Shown here: in pieces, positions 15,888-22,717 of the stretch
Position numbering within the stretch: position 1 is the stretch's first letter
Layout of the letters: every line of letters begins with the position of its first letter
DNA from: a virus
Virus record (IMG/VR): IMGVR_UViG_3300025132_000210
Location: 1-28,838 of that record
Length of the DNA stretch: 28,838 bases
Reading direction: 5' to 3' (one strand)
Notes under the pieces: generated by a model
The model's database searches: none
Told to the model about the DNA's origin: nothing
Seen by the model: the letters and a program-made list of their open reading frames with translations, nothing else
Made by a program: the position numbers and the translations under genes

Positions 15888-16634
15888 TTAGTTAAATATT
15901 GCTACTCCTGTAAAATTGTTTGTAAAATCAAGCCTTACTTGATTTAAATTAATATAGGTTACCTCGCATCCAATTTCTTCAGTAGGCGCGGCTGGAGTGC
16001 CTAAGCTAACGCTTACTGCTGGAAATTTGTTAAGATTGTGAGTAACAACATAAGTGCTATTTCCTGTTAATTGTGCGCTTACCTCGTTTTTGTCACCAGA
16101 ACTTCCCGCATATTGTAGCAAAGATATAAAATAATCTTTTTCTGCAGTTAAGCCCCCGTTACCCGCAGTGTAAGTTAGGCTTATGTCCCAGAAAGTTGGT
16201 TCCCCTCCTTTTTGACTCGCACCGTTCCACTTATAAATAGCCCAATTTGTAATATCATCACACTGTGTAATAAGCACATCAGACCCGGTTAAGGGTGAGG
16301 TGTACCATGTGGACACATTAATAGAAAGGCCGCCTTGATTTTCTGCATATTGACTTAAAACAAAAGTAGATATTCCGGAAAAGGGAACAGTAAAAGCCCC
16401 GCCCGCTGCAAAAGATATGCTTTCTGCTGGTCGCGGCAAGCCGCCTCCAGGGGGAGTGTATTGACTATATTGGTATCTAAAAAGCTGCGACTCAGATCCT
16501 ACTGTGTTTATAAACTTCGCAACATCTCCTGCGGTAAAATTTTTAGTTTGAAAATTATTTTGCGAATCCGAACCTATCCATTTATCCGCAGCAACAATAT
16601 TAGTGTCCTTTACGTATGTCGATATTCTTGCCAT
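15888..16634 (-). CDS. Fibre-family protein, shorter paralogue
   Basis: 248 residues. It starts with the anchor-like segment MARISTYVKDTNIVAADKWI and GSDSQNNFQTKNFTAGDVAK, related to the start of the 10854-11393 protein. The middle is beta-rich with several Trp and Tyr. The last 65 residues (SAQLTGNSTYVVTHNLNKFP, then VSLG, EVTYINLNQVRLDFTNNF) match the terminal domain of the 13499-15871 fibre in order: VTHNL, a V-x-V strand, and a closing V-x-x-DFT strand. The two proteins may form different layers of one adhesion device, or be alternative receptor binders. The gene begins 3 bases after the holin stop. Confidence 0.75.
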   Translation of the reverse strand: MARISTYVKDTNIVAADKWIGSDSQNNFQTKNFTAGDVAKFINTVGSESQLFRYQYSQYTPPGGGLPRPAESISFAAGGAFTVPFSGISTFVLSQYAENQGGLSINVSTWYTSPLTGSDVLITQCDDITNWAIYKWNGASQKGGEPTFWDISLTYTAGNGGLTAEKDYFISLLQYAGSSGDKNEVSAQLTGNSTYVVTHNLNKFPAVSVSLGTPAAPTEEIGCEVTYINLNQVRLDFTNNFTGVAIFN

Positions 16635-16637
16635 TAA

Positions 16638-17096
16638 CTACTTATTTATTGATTTACCCTTTTCATAACTACGCCCACCGAAATAGGCTGCAGTGATAGT
16701 AATAAGAAGCATTTTCAAAAGCTCCTTCCACTCGTTATCAACTGCAAAGTTAATAAATCCTGAGTCAATAAAGATAAGCAATATCGTAGACACAAATAAA
16801 AATATAAGTGTTAATGGCCTTACAGACTTTGATAATTTATTATCGCTTGTCATGTCTGCCGTCCATCTTTTTGAAACCTCCTGCATTTCTACTTGTTGAG
16901 ACTCATAGAGTAGTTGTTGTAGTTTAATTTTATCTTCAGAAGGTATATCGGCTTTTGTAATTTCTTCAAATGCTTGTTGAGGGTCCGTAACACCCTGAAG
17001 CACTTTTCCCAAAGTTGGGTTTATTGTTCCAGCAACTCCTAAAAGCAGTTTACCGACGGTTGTGTCTTTGAATTTTTTTTTCTTTTTTTCTTCCAT
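16638..17096 (-). CDS. 3TM-family holin
   Basis: 152 residues from ATG at 17096. An alternative ATG at 17111 would overlap the upstream gene; the 17096 start is two bases after that stop and has GGAGG eight bases upstream, one of the few Shine-Dalgarno-like sites seen here. The order matches the phage 3TM holin family: a basic N-terminus, an amphipathic helix with INPTLGKVLQG, the motif EVSKRWTADMTSDNKLSKSV plus RPLTL, then two clear membrane helices at about 95-111 and 126-141 with a short basic tail. It would open the inner membrane at the end of infection and let the M15 peptidase reach the cell wall. Three basic-protein genes separate the two lysis genes. Confidence 0.85.
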   Translation of the reverse strand: MEEKKKKKFKDTTVGKLLLGVAGTINPTLGKVLQGVTDPQQAFEEITKADIPSEDKIKLQQLLYESQQVEMQEVSKRWTADMTSDNKLSKSVRPLTLIFLFVSTILLIFIDSGFINFAVDNEWKELLKMLLITITAAYFGGRSYEKGKSINK

Positions 17097-17098
17097 AA

Positions 17099-17605
17099 TT
17101 AGCACCTCCATCTTCTTCGAGCTTGTCTAATTCTCGAGTTAGGATTATTTCTTGTTTTTGCACTTGATCTTTTTAACTGACCCAAGCTTCTTGCGCAATA
17201 AGATTTTCTTCTTGCTGCTCTTTTACCTTTGGGCTTTTTTTCAGTAACCGCAGTTTGTAAATTACCTCCAGTTTTTCTATTGTAAGCAGCCACGCCTTTT
17301 TTAGTCATACCAGCTCCTTTTTTAGTTGGGCGATAATTTGCGCTTTTGCCTTTAGTTGTTTTTCTAATTAGTTTTGGAGAAACTTCTTTTGTGTTTTTTA
17401 CAAATTGCTTTCCTAAAGATCCTTCTCGTTTTTTCTTGCGCGCGGTTTTAGCTAAAGCTCTTTTAGAGAGTCTTTCGGCTTTTGCTCTCGGCAAACAACG
17501 ATCAGGGTTTTTTTTATTTTTAGACGTGCCACATTTGCCCTTGATTTTACCATCAGTGCCAATGCGAACCCAGTCTTGTTTTACCCAGTCTTTTAACTTA
17601 CCCAT
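17099..17605 (-). CDS. Basic Cys-containing protein, conserved in marine viruses
   Basis: 168 residues, very rich in Lys and Arg. The N-terminal part has KLKDWVKQDWVRIGTDGKIK, then GKCGTSKNKKNPDRCLPRAK, a pattern I recall from small domains of marine phages and some large algal viruses (DUF5872-like). The C-terminal part has GMTKKGVAAYNRKTGGNLQT, RRKSYCARS and a closing RRRWRC, which recalls a second domain shared by those viruses (DUF6321-like). Four Cys (in GKCG, DRCLP, YCAR and at the end) are spaced as if they could bind metal or form disulphides. No known activity; a nucleic-acid-binding or virion protein is plausible. The domain names come from memory. Confidence 0.72.
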   Translation of the reverse strand: MGKLKDWVKQDWVRIGTDGKIKGKCGTSKNKKNPDRCLPRAKAERLSKRALAKTARKKKREGSLGKQFVKNTKEVSPKLIRKTTKGKSANYRPTKKGAGMTKKGVAAYNRKTGGNLQTAVTEKKPKGKRAARRKSYCARSLGQLKRSSAKTRNNPNSRIRQARRRWRC

Positions 17606-17936
17606 TTCTTTTTTGTCTTCTTCTTTCTTTTTTCATTTTTCTGTAAGCCTTCATGGCCTCTCTTTTAGCCTTACCCTTTTTCCAAGAGCCAGCCGCAAAT
17701 CTTTCTGCTCTTCTTTTTGACTTAAACTCATAAACCTCACCTGCCGCTAAAGCCTCATTAAAACTTTGAGGTCTTGCCTTTTCTTTACCTTTGAATGTTA
17801 TAGTAGGTGCGGCATAATTTTTTTCATTGTTTTTACCTCCAGTATAATAACCCATTTTAACAGTTTCCTTTCTGCCTGACTTATTTCTTTCAAGGTTTCT
17901 TAAATGCTTTTTTCTTCTTCTTTTTACTGTAGGCAT
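17598..17936 (-). CDS. Small basic protein, function unknown
   Basis: 112 residues with a basic first section (MPTVKRRRKKHLRNLERNKS), a middle with AAPTITFKGKEKARPQSF, then EVYEFKSKRRAERFAAGSWK and a long basic tail (AMKAYRKMKKERRRQKRNG). The AxxFxSKRxAERFAAGSWKKG pattern is one I associate with small phage proteins of unknown role. It overlaps the upstream gene by one base and the downstream gene by 8 bp, so translation is probably coupled. Nucleic-acid binding is likely from charge alone. Confidence 0.7.
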   Translation of the reverse strand: MPTVKRRRKKHLRNLERNKSGRKETVKMGYYTGGKNNEKNYAAPTITFKGKEKARPQSFNEALAAGEVYEFKSKRRAERFAAGSWKKGKAKREAMKAYRKMKKERRRQKRNG

Positions 17937-18421
17937 TATTTCTTTTTACTTTTTTTTGCGTAATTTGGATCTTTACAATATTTACTTGCTGCCATATTTG
18001 CATAAGCACTCGGGTATTTATCAAAAGTTCTTTTAGCCCAGGCTATTCCAGCAGGACATATCTTATTGCTTTTCTTTGGTCTTTTTGTTGACATCTTTGG
18101 TTTTTTACGGCCAATTGTATCCGCCGCCTTTACACTTCCCTTTTTTGCAAGTTGTTTTGAAAGATATTTAACCACTGCCTTTCCTCCTTTAAGCAGAGAG
18201 CCGCCACCTATCATTCCACCTCCAACTATACCCCCTTTTCTGTAATCTTCGGGTCTTATTTTTACATACTTTTTAGACTCAGCTTTTAATTTAGCAGCCT
18301 TGGCCGCCGCTTGTTTTTTTGTTAGCAATTTTTTTCGAGCTTTTTGAGGCGCTCTGGATGCTACAGCTGTAGATGATCTAACTACTTTTCTAACAGGTTT
18401 TTTAATTTTTCTTTTTGCCAT
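17936..18421 (-). CDS. Basic protein with C-terminal YPSAYANMAASKYC motif
   Basis: 161 residues. The first 50 are Lys/Ala/Arg-rich and resemble histone H1-like tails (KKPVRKVVRSSTAVASRAPQ). A Gly-rich stretch (GGIVGGGMIGGGSLLKGG) near the middle may form a membrane-interacting or flexible segment. The C-terminus has KICPAGIAWAKRTFDKYPSA followed by YANMAASKYCKDPNY, a motif I recall in many marine phage proteins, with two Cys that could form a pair. It begins at the base where the endolysin gene ends. The function is unknown. Confidence 0.72.
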   Translation of the reverse strand: MAKRKIKKPVRKVVRSSTAVASRAPQKARKKLLTKKQAAAKAAKLKAESKKYVKIRPEDYRKGGIVGGGMIGGGSLLKGGKAVVKYLSKQLAKKGSVKAADTIGRKKPKMSTKRPKKSNKICPAGIAWAKRTFDKYPSAYANMAASKYCKDPNYAKKSKKK

Positions 18422-18885
18422 TATATAACTTTATATTTAGTTCTACCGCTTTCCTTGTATGCTTTTAAACATCTGTTTCTGTTATCTTCGTCGTTGACAT
18501 AAGAAACATGTATCCAATTAGGATTCATATCTGTTCCAAACTCCCATATTAGTTGATCAAAATTTAAATTCTCTTTAATCCACTGATACATTTCTGCGTT
18601 AGTTTTATGGCCATAGACATCGTCAAGGTCCATTGCCTGTCCCTTCATGTGTTGGCTTGTCTTACTGCTTCCGCCAATAGCTTCATTTAAAGCAGGAGAT
18701 CTGAACATGCTTGTAACCTTTATAGGCCCCCCTACAAATTTACGTAAAGGCTCGAATATTTTTTCAGCCGTTATCTTCATTACTTCTACCTGCGCTGCGC
18801 TCGGCGTATTGTCTATTCCTTTTCTTTTTGCTGTATTAGAGTGTATGGACTCAGCGTATGTTATGTGTTCGGATATTTTTTTCAT
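18421..18885 (-). CDS. M15-family peptidase endolysin
   Basis: 154 residues, a complete peptidase M15A-type domain. Expected zinc and catalytic residues are visible: H79 and D86 in SQHMKGQAMDLD, and H126 in PNWIHVSY, with E115 in QLIWEF as the likely catalytic acid. The preceding FRSPALNEAIGGSSKTSQ is also typical. Such enzymes cut peptide cross-links of peptidoglycan. There is no signal peptide, so release should depend on the holin encoded downstream (16638-17096). The gene overlaps both neighbours by one base. Confidence 0.88.
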   Translation of the reverse strand: MKKISEHITYAESIHSNTAKRKGIDNTPSAAQVEVMKITAEKIFEPLRKFVGGPIKVTSMFRSPALNEAIGGSSKTSQHMKGQAMDLDDVYGHKTNAEMYQWIKENLNFDQLIWEFGTDMNPNWIHVSYVNDEDNRNRCLKAYKESGRTKYKVI

Positions 18886-19226
18886 TATCTTTTTGTTAAT
18901 CGTTTTCCTTTTCTTGTCATTCTTTTTCTAAAACGTTCTGCTCGAGCTTTACTTATTTCTTTTTCAGTACATGCCTTTTTTTTATTTGCAGGACACTTCA
19001 TCATGTAGAACTTACCATTCTTCTTTTTTATAGTACCCTTAAAACTTTCTTTAGAAGCGCCTCTTTTGTTGGTTTTTAATTTTAAATAACTTGTGCCGCT
19101 ACCATCTTTGTTGATGTCGACAGTTTTGCTTTTAAACTTTTCAGAAGCCTTTCCTTTTTTAGCTTTTAGTTTTACTGTATTTTTTGCATAAAGCTGAGAT
19201 GCTGGTATTGTTTTTTTATTTTTCAT
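18885..19226 (-). CDS. Small basic protein with two or more Cys
   Basis: 113 residues, Lys-rich. The order is a basic N-terminus (YAKNTVKLKAKKGKASEKF), a beta-like segment GSGTSYLKLKTNKRG, then KNGKFYMMKCPANKKKACTE and a strongly basic C-terminal helix (AERFRKRMTRKGKRLTKR). The C-x7-C pair could bind a metal ion or be redox-active. Its start overlaps the end of the beta-barrel gene by 4 bp (ATGA type), so the two are translated together. The function is not known. Confidence 0.7.
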   Translation of the reverse strand: MKNKKTIPASQLYAKNTVKLKAKKGKASEKFKSKTVDINKDGSGTSYLKLKTNKRGASKESFKGTIKKKNGKFYMMKCPANKKKACTEKEISKARAERFRKRMTRKGKRLTKR

Positions 19227-20452
19227 AATCTTACATTTAATCCAACACTACTATTATATATTTCTGAGTCCCAAAACTTAGTATATTCTGCCTCTACAAA
19301 TATTCCGAGTGTTTTTGTAATTTTCCATCCAACTATCAACCCGCCTTGATAATCGCTCCACTGTTCGCCAGAAGACTGGTTGTTGTGGCCCCCGAGCCCC
19401 CAGCTATTGCGATGCAGATAACTGAAGTCGACATTACCCTTAAAATATTTATGATACGGCAAAATCCAGTTTGCATAAGTGTGAAGCCAAAATTTTGACT
19501 TGTAGTGATAGAAATCAAAACCTACAATAGGCGCGTATTCTGCAAACGCATCAAGCTGTGCCCATTGTTCTTGATTATAACGATTCATTAATTGCCCGAA
19601 TATTAAATCTCTAAATTGCCTGTCAGTGTATGCTATTATTTCTCCATTAGGATCGGTCCAGTACCAGTCAAAAAACTCGTTACCATTTTGATCTTCAGAT
19701 GTATAATACCAATCATCATAACCATATTCAAAACCTAAACTGTACCAAGGATTTAAAGCGTCTCCGTTTTCATCAGTTTCATTTAACCATATTTCTACTG
19801 GATTGTATCCAAAAGCTTTTTGATGGGTTCTTGCAATAACACCTGCGGATATACTAAACTTTTTTCCTATTGGTAAACGAGCCCTAACTTCTGCGCTTTG
19901 ATATTTAAAATCAATATTGCCTACTTCTCGCTGCTCTATTTTTACAATATGATATTTACCGGTGTGCCTTAAAAAATATCTTGAGTTGTTAAACACGTCT
20001 GATCTTTGTCTTTCTTGTTCCCAATGTACCAAGTATTCAAACCCTTTGACAGCTGCCGTGGGCGCTGATAAAGCTTTTATATTTTCTGTACCATCATAAT
20101 AATTTCTACCCTTTATTTCATAATCAAACCTTGCAAGCTTACGTATACCAAAACCAATTCGGTAATCAAAAGGATGATAAATCGTCTCGTCAATTACCTG
20201 CGGTATAGCATATAGATTGTCAGGATTGGTTCTAATAAAATAATCAGGATAAGGGGTTTCATAGGCGTTGCCAATATCTCCAGCTACATAAACAGTAGCA
20301 TATTTGAAAACATTTTTATAAAGGTTATCTATAAAGTTTTTAGTTTTGTATTTACGAACTAATTTATTTTCTAACTTTTTGTTAGTGTCTATTAACTGGG
20401 CTTGTGCGTTAAATGCAAATAATATTAATATGTATATTATTAATTTTTTCAT
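19223..20452 (-). CDS. Secreted outer-membrane beta-barrel-like protein
   Basis: 409 residues with a clear Sec signal peptide: MKKLIIYILILFAFNAQAQ, cleaved probably after AQA. The mature part is rich in aromatic residues and alternates hydrophobic and polar positions, as in outer-membrane barrels: FDYRIGFGIRKLARFDYEIK, ARLPIGKKFSISAGVIART, FWLHTYANWILPYHKYFKGN, QGGLIVGWKITKTLGIFVEA. The last strand (NSSVGLNVRL) ends with alternating hydrophobics, like a barrel-assembly signal, although the final residue is Leu rather than Phe. A phage-made protein placed in the host outer membrane could block a receptor, change permeability or serve in lysis. It follows a secreted thioredoxin-like gene by 2 bp. 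The barrel is predicted only. Confidence 0.7.
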   Translation of the reverse strand: MKKLIIYILILFAFNAQAQLIDTNKKLENKLVRKYKTKNFIDNLYKNVFKYATVYVAGDIGNAYETPYPDYFIRTNPDNLYAIPQVIDETIYHPFDYRIGFGIRKLARFDYEIKGRNYYDGTENIKALSAPTAAVKGFEYLVHWEQERQRSDVFNNSRYFLRHTGKYHIVKIEQREVGNIDFKYQSAEVRARLPIGKKFSISAGVIARTHQKAFGYNPVEIWLNETDENGDALNPWYSLGFEYGYDDWYYTSEDQNGNEFFDWYWTDPNGEIIAYTDRQFRDLIFGQLMNRYNQEQWAQLDAFAEYAPIVGFDFYHYKSKFWLHTYANWILPYHKYFKGNVDFSYLHRNSWGLGGHNNQSSGEQWSDYQGGLIVGWKITKTLGIFVEAEYTKFWDSEIYNSSVGLNVRL

Positions 20453-20454
20453 AT

Positions 20455-20793
20455 TTAAAATTTACTTTCAAGGATTTGATCTATTTCTTTCTCTACCAAC
20501 TCTATGGTATTTTCGGGTAGTTTTAAGGATATACCGCTCTCAATCCGAACAACTTCTTTACCATTGTGATAAAGCACAACGGTAGGAAGGTATTTGATTT
20601 TTTCTTTATCAAATACTTTTTGTTTTTCAGTTATACAAAACCGATAAATATTATATGATTTAAATTTTTTTAATGAAACCTCCGCTTCTGAAGTGAACGG
20701 AGCGCTATATTGTACAATCGAAATATCCTCTTTATATTCTTGAGCATTAAGATTGTAAAAAGAAAAAATTAGAAATACTATCCATATTCTCAT
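20455..20793 (-). CDS. Secreted thioredoxin-like protein without CXXC
   Basis: 112 residues with a short signal peptide (MRIWIVFLIFSFYNLNAQ). The mature part has a thioredoxin-like outline: a first strand ISIVQYSAPF where the redox motif would sit, a helix, a second strand YNIYRFCI, then the conserved cis-proline loop YLPTVVLYHNGKEVVRIES with P70, and a last helix. The CXXC pair is missing; only one Cys (C53) remains, so it should not act as a normal oxidoreductase. It may bind periplasmic proteins or the neighbouring barrel. The start overlaps the upstream gene by 4 bp. The fold is inferred from the LPTVxLYxNGKEVxR pattern. Confidence 0.68.
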   Translation of the reverse strand: MRIWIVFLIFSFYNLNAQEYKEDISIVQYSAPFTSEAEVSLKKFKSYNIYRFCITEKQKVFDKEKIKYLPTVVLYHNGKEVVRIESGISLKLPENTIELVEKEIDQILESKF

Positions 20794-21074
20794 CGTTCTT
20801 TTGTAATTTCATAAAGGCGCTCTTCTAACTTAGCTAACGTTTCCTTCATCTCCTTAACATCGTCCTGCGTTGTCATTATGGCGTCTCTAATTATTTGGTC
20901 TTTATAAGTAAATTCAGTTTTGGTCACCTCTGGCTTCGGCATTTCCATTGCCTGAGCAATGTCCGCTTGTAAAATAAAATACATACTGCACAATGAAACT
21001 GTGAACCCGACTATCATAGATATAGTCTTAAGATCTAATGTAACCTCTGTATTTTCACTTATTTTTTGTGCCAT
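20790..21074 (-). CDS. Membrane-anchored coiled-coil protein
   Basis: 94 residues: a short N-terminal part (MAQKISENTEVTLDLKTIS), one membrane helix at about 19-36 (MIVGFTVSLCSMYFILQA), then a helical C-terminal part with heptad character (TTQDDVKEMKETLAKLEERL). It is encoded one base after the 21076 gene and overlaps the secreted thioredoxin-like gene by 4 bp. The layout resembles an inner-membrane anchor with a coiled coil, seen in some spanin-like and holin-accessory proteins, but no partner can be identified. I recall similar proteins in marine phages. Confidence 0.7.
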   Translation of the reverse strand: MAQKISENTEVTLDLKTISMIVGFTVSLCSMYFILQADIAQAMEMPKPEVTKTEFTYKDQIIRDAIMTTQDDVKEMKETLAKLEERLYEITKER

Positions 21075-21075
21075 C

Positions 21076-21633
21076 TTACCAAATTGCTATACATGCTTGA
21101 TTTTTAATTGTAGTGCTACTTCCTGCGCTTCTTAATTTTCTTACTTGCACTGGAAGATAGTTGCCAACTTTAAAGTTTTTAAATGTAACGGTGTGAGGAG
21201 ACTGTATTGTTCCTTGAGCTGTATCTACACATACATCTACATATTCATCTCCGACCGCAGCTACTGTAGCATTTGATCCAACATACAATAAACAGCTTGA
21301 AGAAGACTCTATTCTTTTTTCAAATATTGGTCCGCCCTGAAATACTATGTAAGTATCGTTTGGTGCATTTGTAAATATGTCTGCACTAAGCTCTAATATA
21401 GTAGAGCTATCAACTGCTGTTACTGTTGCAATACCTCCCGTAGCTGTGTTATATACAATATCGTGTACCACAACATTAGAAAAATCAGCTCCTACGTCCA
21501 CAAGTTTATCTGTGGTGTTTGCTGTATTATTTCCTTTTAGTTGTGGGCAACCAGGATAAGGTATTGGTATTGAGTCTGCAGCTATGACTGGAAGTGCTAA
21601 GCCGGTGTTTACGGTAATTTTTGGATATGCCAT
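21076..21633 (-). CDS. Beta-rich protein sharing a module with the 197-745 protein
   Basis: 185 residues without signal peptide. Residues about 35-100 (KLVDVGADFS, VVVHDIVYNTATGGIATVTA, VDSSTILELSADIF, YIVFQGG) match a module in the 197-745 protein at the far end of the window: VxVGDIxxDTxxxxxxTVxAIDSxxxLxLxA. The remainder is beta-rich with two Cys (YVDVCVDTAQGT and IKNQACIAIW) and a TVTFKNFKVGNYLPVQVRKL segment. The shared module and the lack of a secretion signal suggest a small virion or decoration protein, although the gene lies in the accessory block. The function is inferred only. Confidence 0.7.
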   Translation of the reverse strand: MAYPKITVNTGLALPVIAADSIPIPYPGCPQLKGNNTANTTDKLVDVGADFSNVVVHDIVYNTATGGIATVTAVDSSTILELSADIFTNAPNDTYIVFQGGPIFEKRIESSSSCLLYVGSNATVAAVGDEYVDVCVDTAQGTIQSPHTVTFKNFKVGNYLPVQVRKLRSAGSSTTIKNQACIAIW

Positions 21634-21663
21634 TTTTTATATTTTGAGGGTTAAAAATCTCTT

Positions 21664-21819
21664 TTATTTTTTATAAGGAAAAACACGGTTTAAAGTGTCT
21701 CTCCTTTGACTACATCCGCAATCTTTTCCCATTGCGTTGTAGGCTTTTGTAACCACATTTTTAATACCAGTGGCTTTGGTAAATTTTTCTATGCTGTCGC
21801 CTAATCCTCTTGATTTCAT
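21664..21819 (-). CDS. Short conserved protein with CGC motif
   Basis: 51 residues: MKSRGLGDSIEKFTKATGIK, NVVTKAYNAMGKDCGCSQRR, then DTLNRVFPYKK. ATG is at 21819 and TAA at 21666-21664. The pattern GLGDxIEKFTKATGIKxxVxK, DCGCxxRxxxLNxxFPYKK is one I recall from uncultured marine phages, so this small frame is probably real. The two Cys may bind metal. The function is unknown. It follows the 21821-21967 gene by one base. Confidence 0.72.
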   Translation of the reverse strand: MKSRGLGDSIEKFTKATGIKNVVTKAYNAMGKDCGCSQRRDTLNRVFPYKK

Positions 21820-21820
21820 T

Positions 21821-21967
21821 TTATTTTTGTTTTTTACAAACACACTGTGCTACAGGACATTCGTTTACATTCACTATTAATTTAGATATAATCCAATTCC
21901 ACTTGCACATTAATTTGCACCAAGCTTTTTGTATCCAAAATCCTAACTTAACTAATAATTTTCCCAT
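21821..21967 (-). CDS. Short Trp/Cys-rich hypothetical protein
   Basis: 48 residues: MGKLLVKLGFWIQKAWCKLM, CKWNWIISKLIVNVNECPVA, then QCVCKKQK. ATG is at 21967 and TAA at 21823-21821. It has five Cys and four Trp, with an amphipathic or weakly membrane-associated helix in the middle. It is packed between two other small genes with gaps of one and four bases, which supports it as a real gene. The function cannot be read from sequence. Confidence 0.6.
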   Translation of the reverse strand: MGKLLVKLGFWIQKAWCKLMCKWNWIISKLIVNVNECPVAQCVCKKQK

Positions 21968-21971
21968 TTTA

Positions 21972-22133
21972 TTATTTTTTTGGAGGAGGAACTCTATCTA
22001 TTTTTCTGGGCACGTAAGGTACTTTATAGAAAGTTTTAACCGCGGCAACCTTAGTAGGTTCTTTTTTCTCCACTATTATTTTTTTGGTTAATGCCTTTTT
22101 TTTAGCAATAACCTTTTTTTTACTTTTATTCAT
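21972..22133 (-). CDS. Short Lys-rich protein with Pro-rich end
   Basis: 53 residues: MNKSKKKVIAKKKALTKKII, then VEKKEPTKVAAVKTFYKVPY and VPRKIDRVPPPKK. ATG is at 22133 and TAA at 21974-21972. The start carries the recurrent TTTAAATTTAATATAATG leader. The first half is almost only Lys and hydrophobics; the second half has a YKVPYVPRKIDRVPPPKK pattern that recalls small conserved marine phage proteins. Part of the basic-protein cluster; the role is unknown. Confidence 0.65.
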   Translation of the reverse strand: MNKSKKKVIAKKKALTKKIIVEKKEPTKVAAVKTFYKVPYVPRKIDRVPPPKK

Positions 22134-22143
22134 TATATTAAAT

Positions 22144-22461
22144 TTAAATAGGAAGCTTTATTCCTTGAGCTCCTGCAACAGATCTCCCAAAATTAAGAGT
22201 ATCTCCTACTACCTTTGCTGGGTTTAAATGTTCTAAAAACTTTGGGTTTTTAGTTTTTTTTAAACTCATTTTAGGTTTTTTCATTTTGCATCCAAAGTTG
22301 TTTGCGTAATTTGCCATCTCTACAACATTTTTAGAGTATTTGTTTTTGCTCTTCATAACTGCAGAAGCGGCGCTACAAGCGTCTTTGAAGCCGTTCTTTT
22401 TCGCCCAAGCTGTAAACTTTCCTTGGTTTTTCTTTTTTATTTTTGGAAACGGCTTTTTCAT
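22144..22461 (-). CDS. Small basic protein with KKP motifs
   Basis: 105 residues. After MKKPFPKIKKKNQ comes a compact segment KFTAWAKKNGFKDACSAASA, VMKSKNKYSKNVVEMANYAN, NFGC, a pattern I recall as widespread in marine phage proteins. A KKPKMSLKK motif (61-69) follows, then a helical tail with HLNPAKVVGDTLNFGRSVAG. The two Cys (29 and 58) may pair. KKP(K/M)M motifs also occur in the 23063-23620 and 24018-25004 proteins. It overlaps the upstream gene by one base. Nucleic-acid or virion binding is inferred from charge. Confidence 0.72.
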   Translation of the reverse strand: MKKPFPKIKKKNQGKFTAWAKKNGFKDACSAASAVMKSKNKYSKNVVEMANYANNFGCKMKKPKMSLKKTKNPKFLEHLNPAKVVGDTLNFGRSVAGAQGIKLPI

Positions 22462-22673
22462 TATTTTCTAATAAGTCCGCCAATATGTCCTTTTACGCTC
22501 GATGGGTATCCTTTTTCGTAGCCCATAGAGTGATCTCCTCCATAAGAGTGACCATACATTTTCTTAGACATAGCCTTAGATTCGTCTCTACGATCTTTTA
22601 AGGATTGCTTATGCTTTCCTTTGTGCTTGTTTCCTAAAGACTCATCAAGTCTCGCGTTATAACCTTGTTTCAT
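22461..22673 (-). CDS. Small polar basic protein, function unknown
   Basis: 70 residues, polar and mostly disordered in appearance: MKQGYNARLDESLGNKHKGK, HKQSLKDRRDESKAMSKKMY and a Gly/Tyr-rich end. The MKQGYNxRLDESLG start and the RRDESK box are features I recall from small proteins of other marine phages. A TATATTTG box lies 22 bases upstream, so this gene may head a transcript of the small-protein group. No domain is seen. Confidence 0.68.
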   Translation of the reverse strand: MKQGYNARLDESLGNKHKGKHKQSLKDRRDESKAMSKKMYGHSYGGDHSMGYEKGYPSSVKGHIGGLIRK

Positions 22674-22694
22674 AATAATAAGTTTTTAATAATA

Positions 22695-22702
22695 CAAATA
22701 TA
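22695..22702 (-). promoter_or_regulatory. Putative -7 box TATATTTG
   Basis: Minus-strand TATATTTG fits TANNTTTG and lies in the 44-bp gap before the 22461-22673 gene. No -33 TTG is found at the usual spacing. Confidence 0.42.
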
Positions 22703-22717
22703 ATAATATTTTAAATG

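Noticed and set aside
21810-22091. Plus-strand frame of 93 codons
   Set aside because: It is antisense to three tightly packed short minus-strand genes that have better start signals and conserved-looking patterns.
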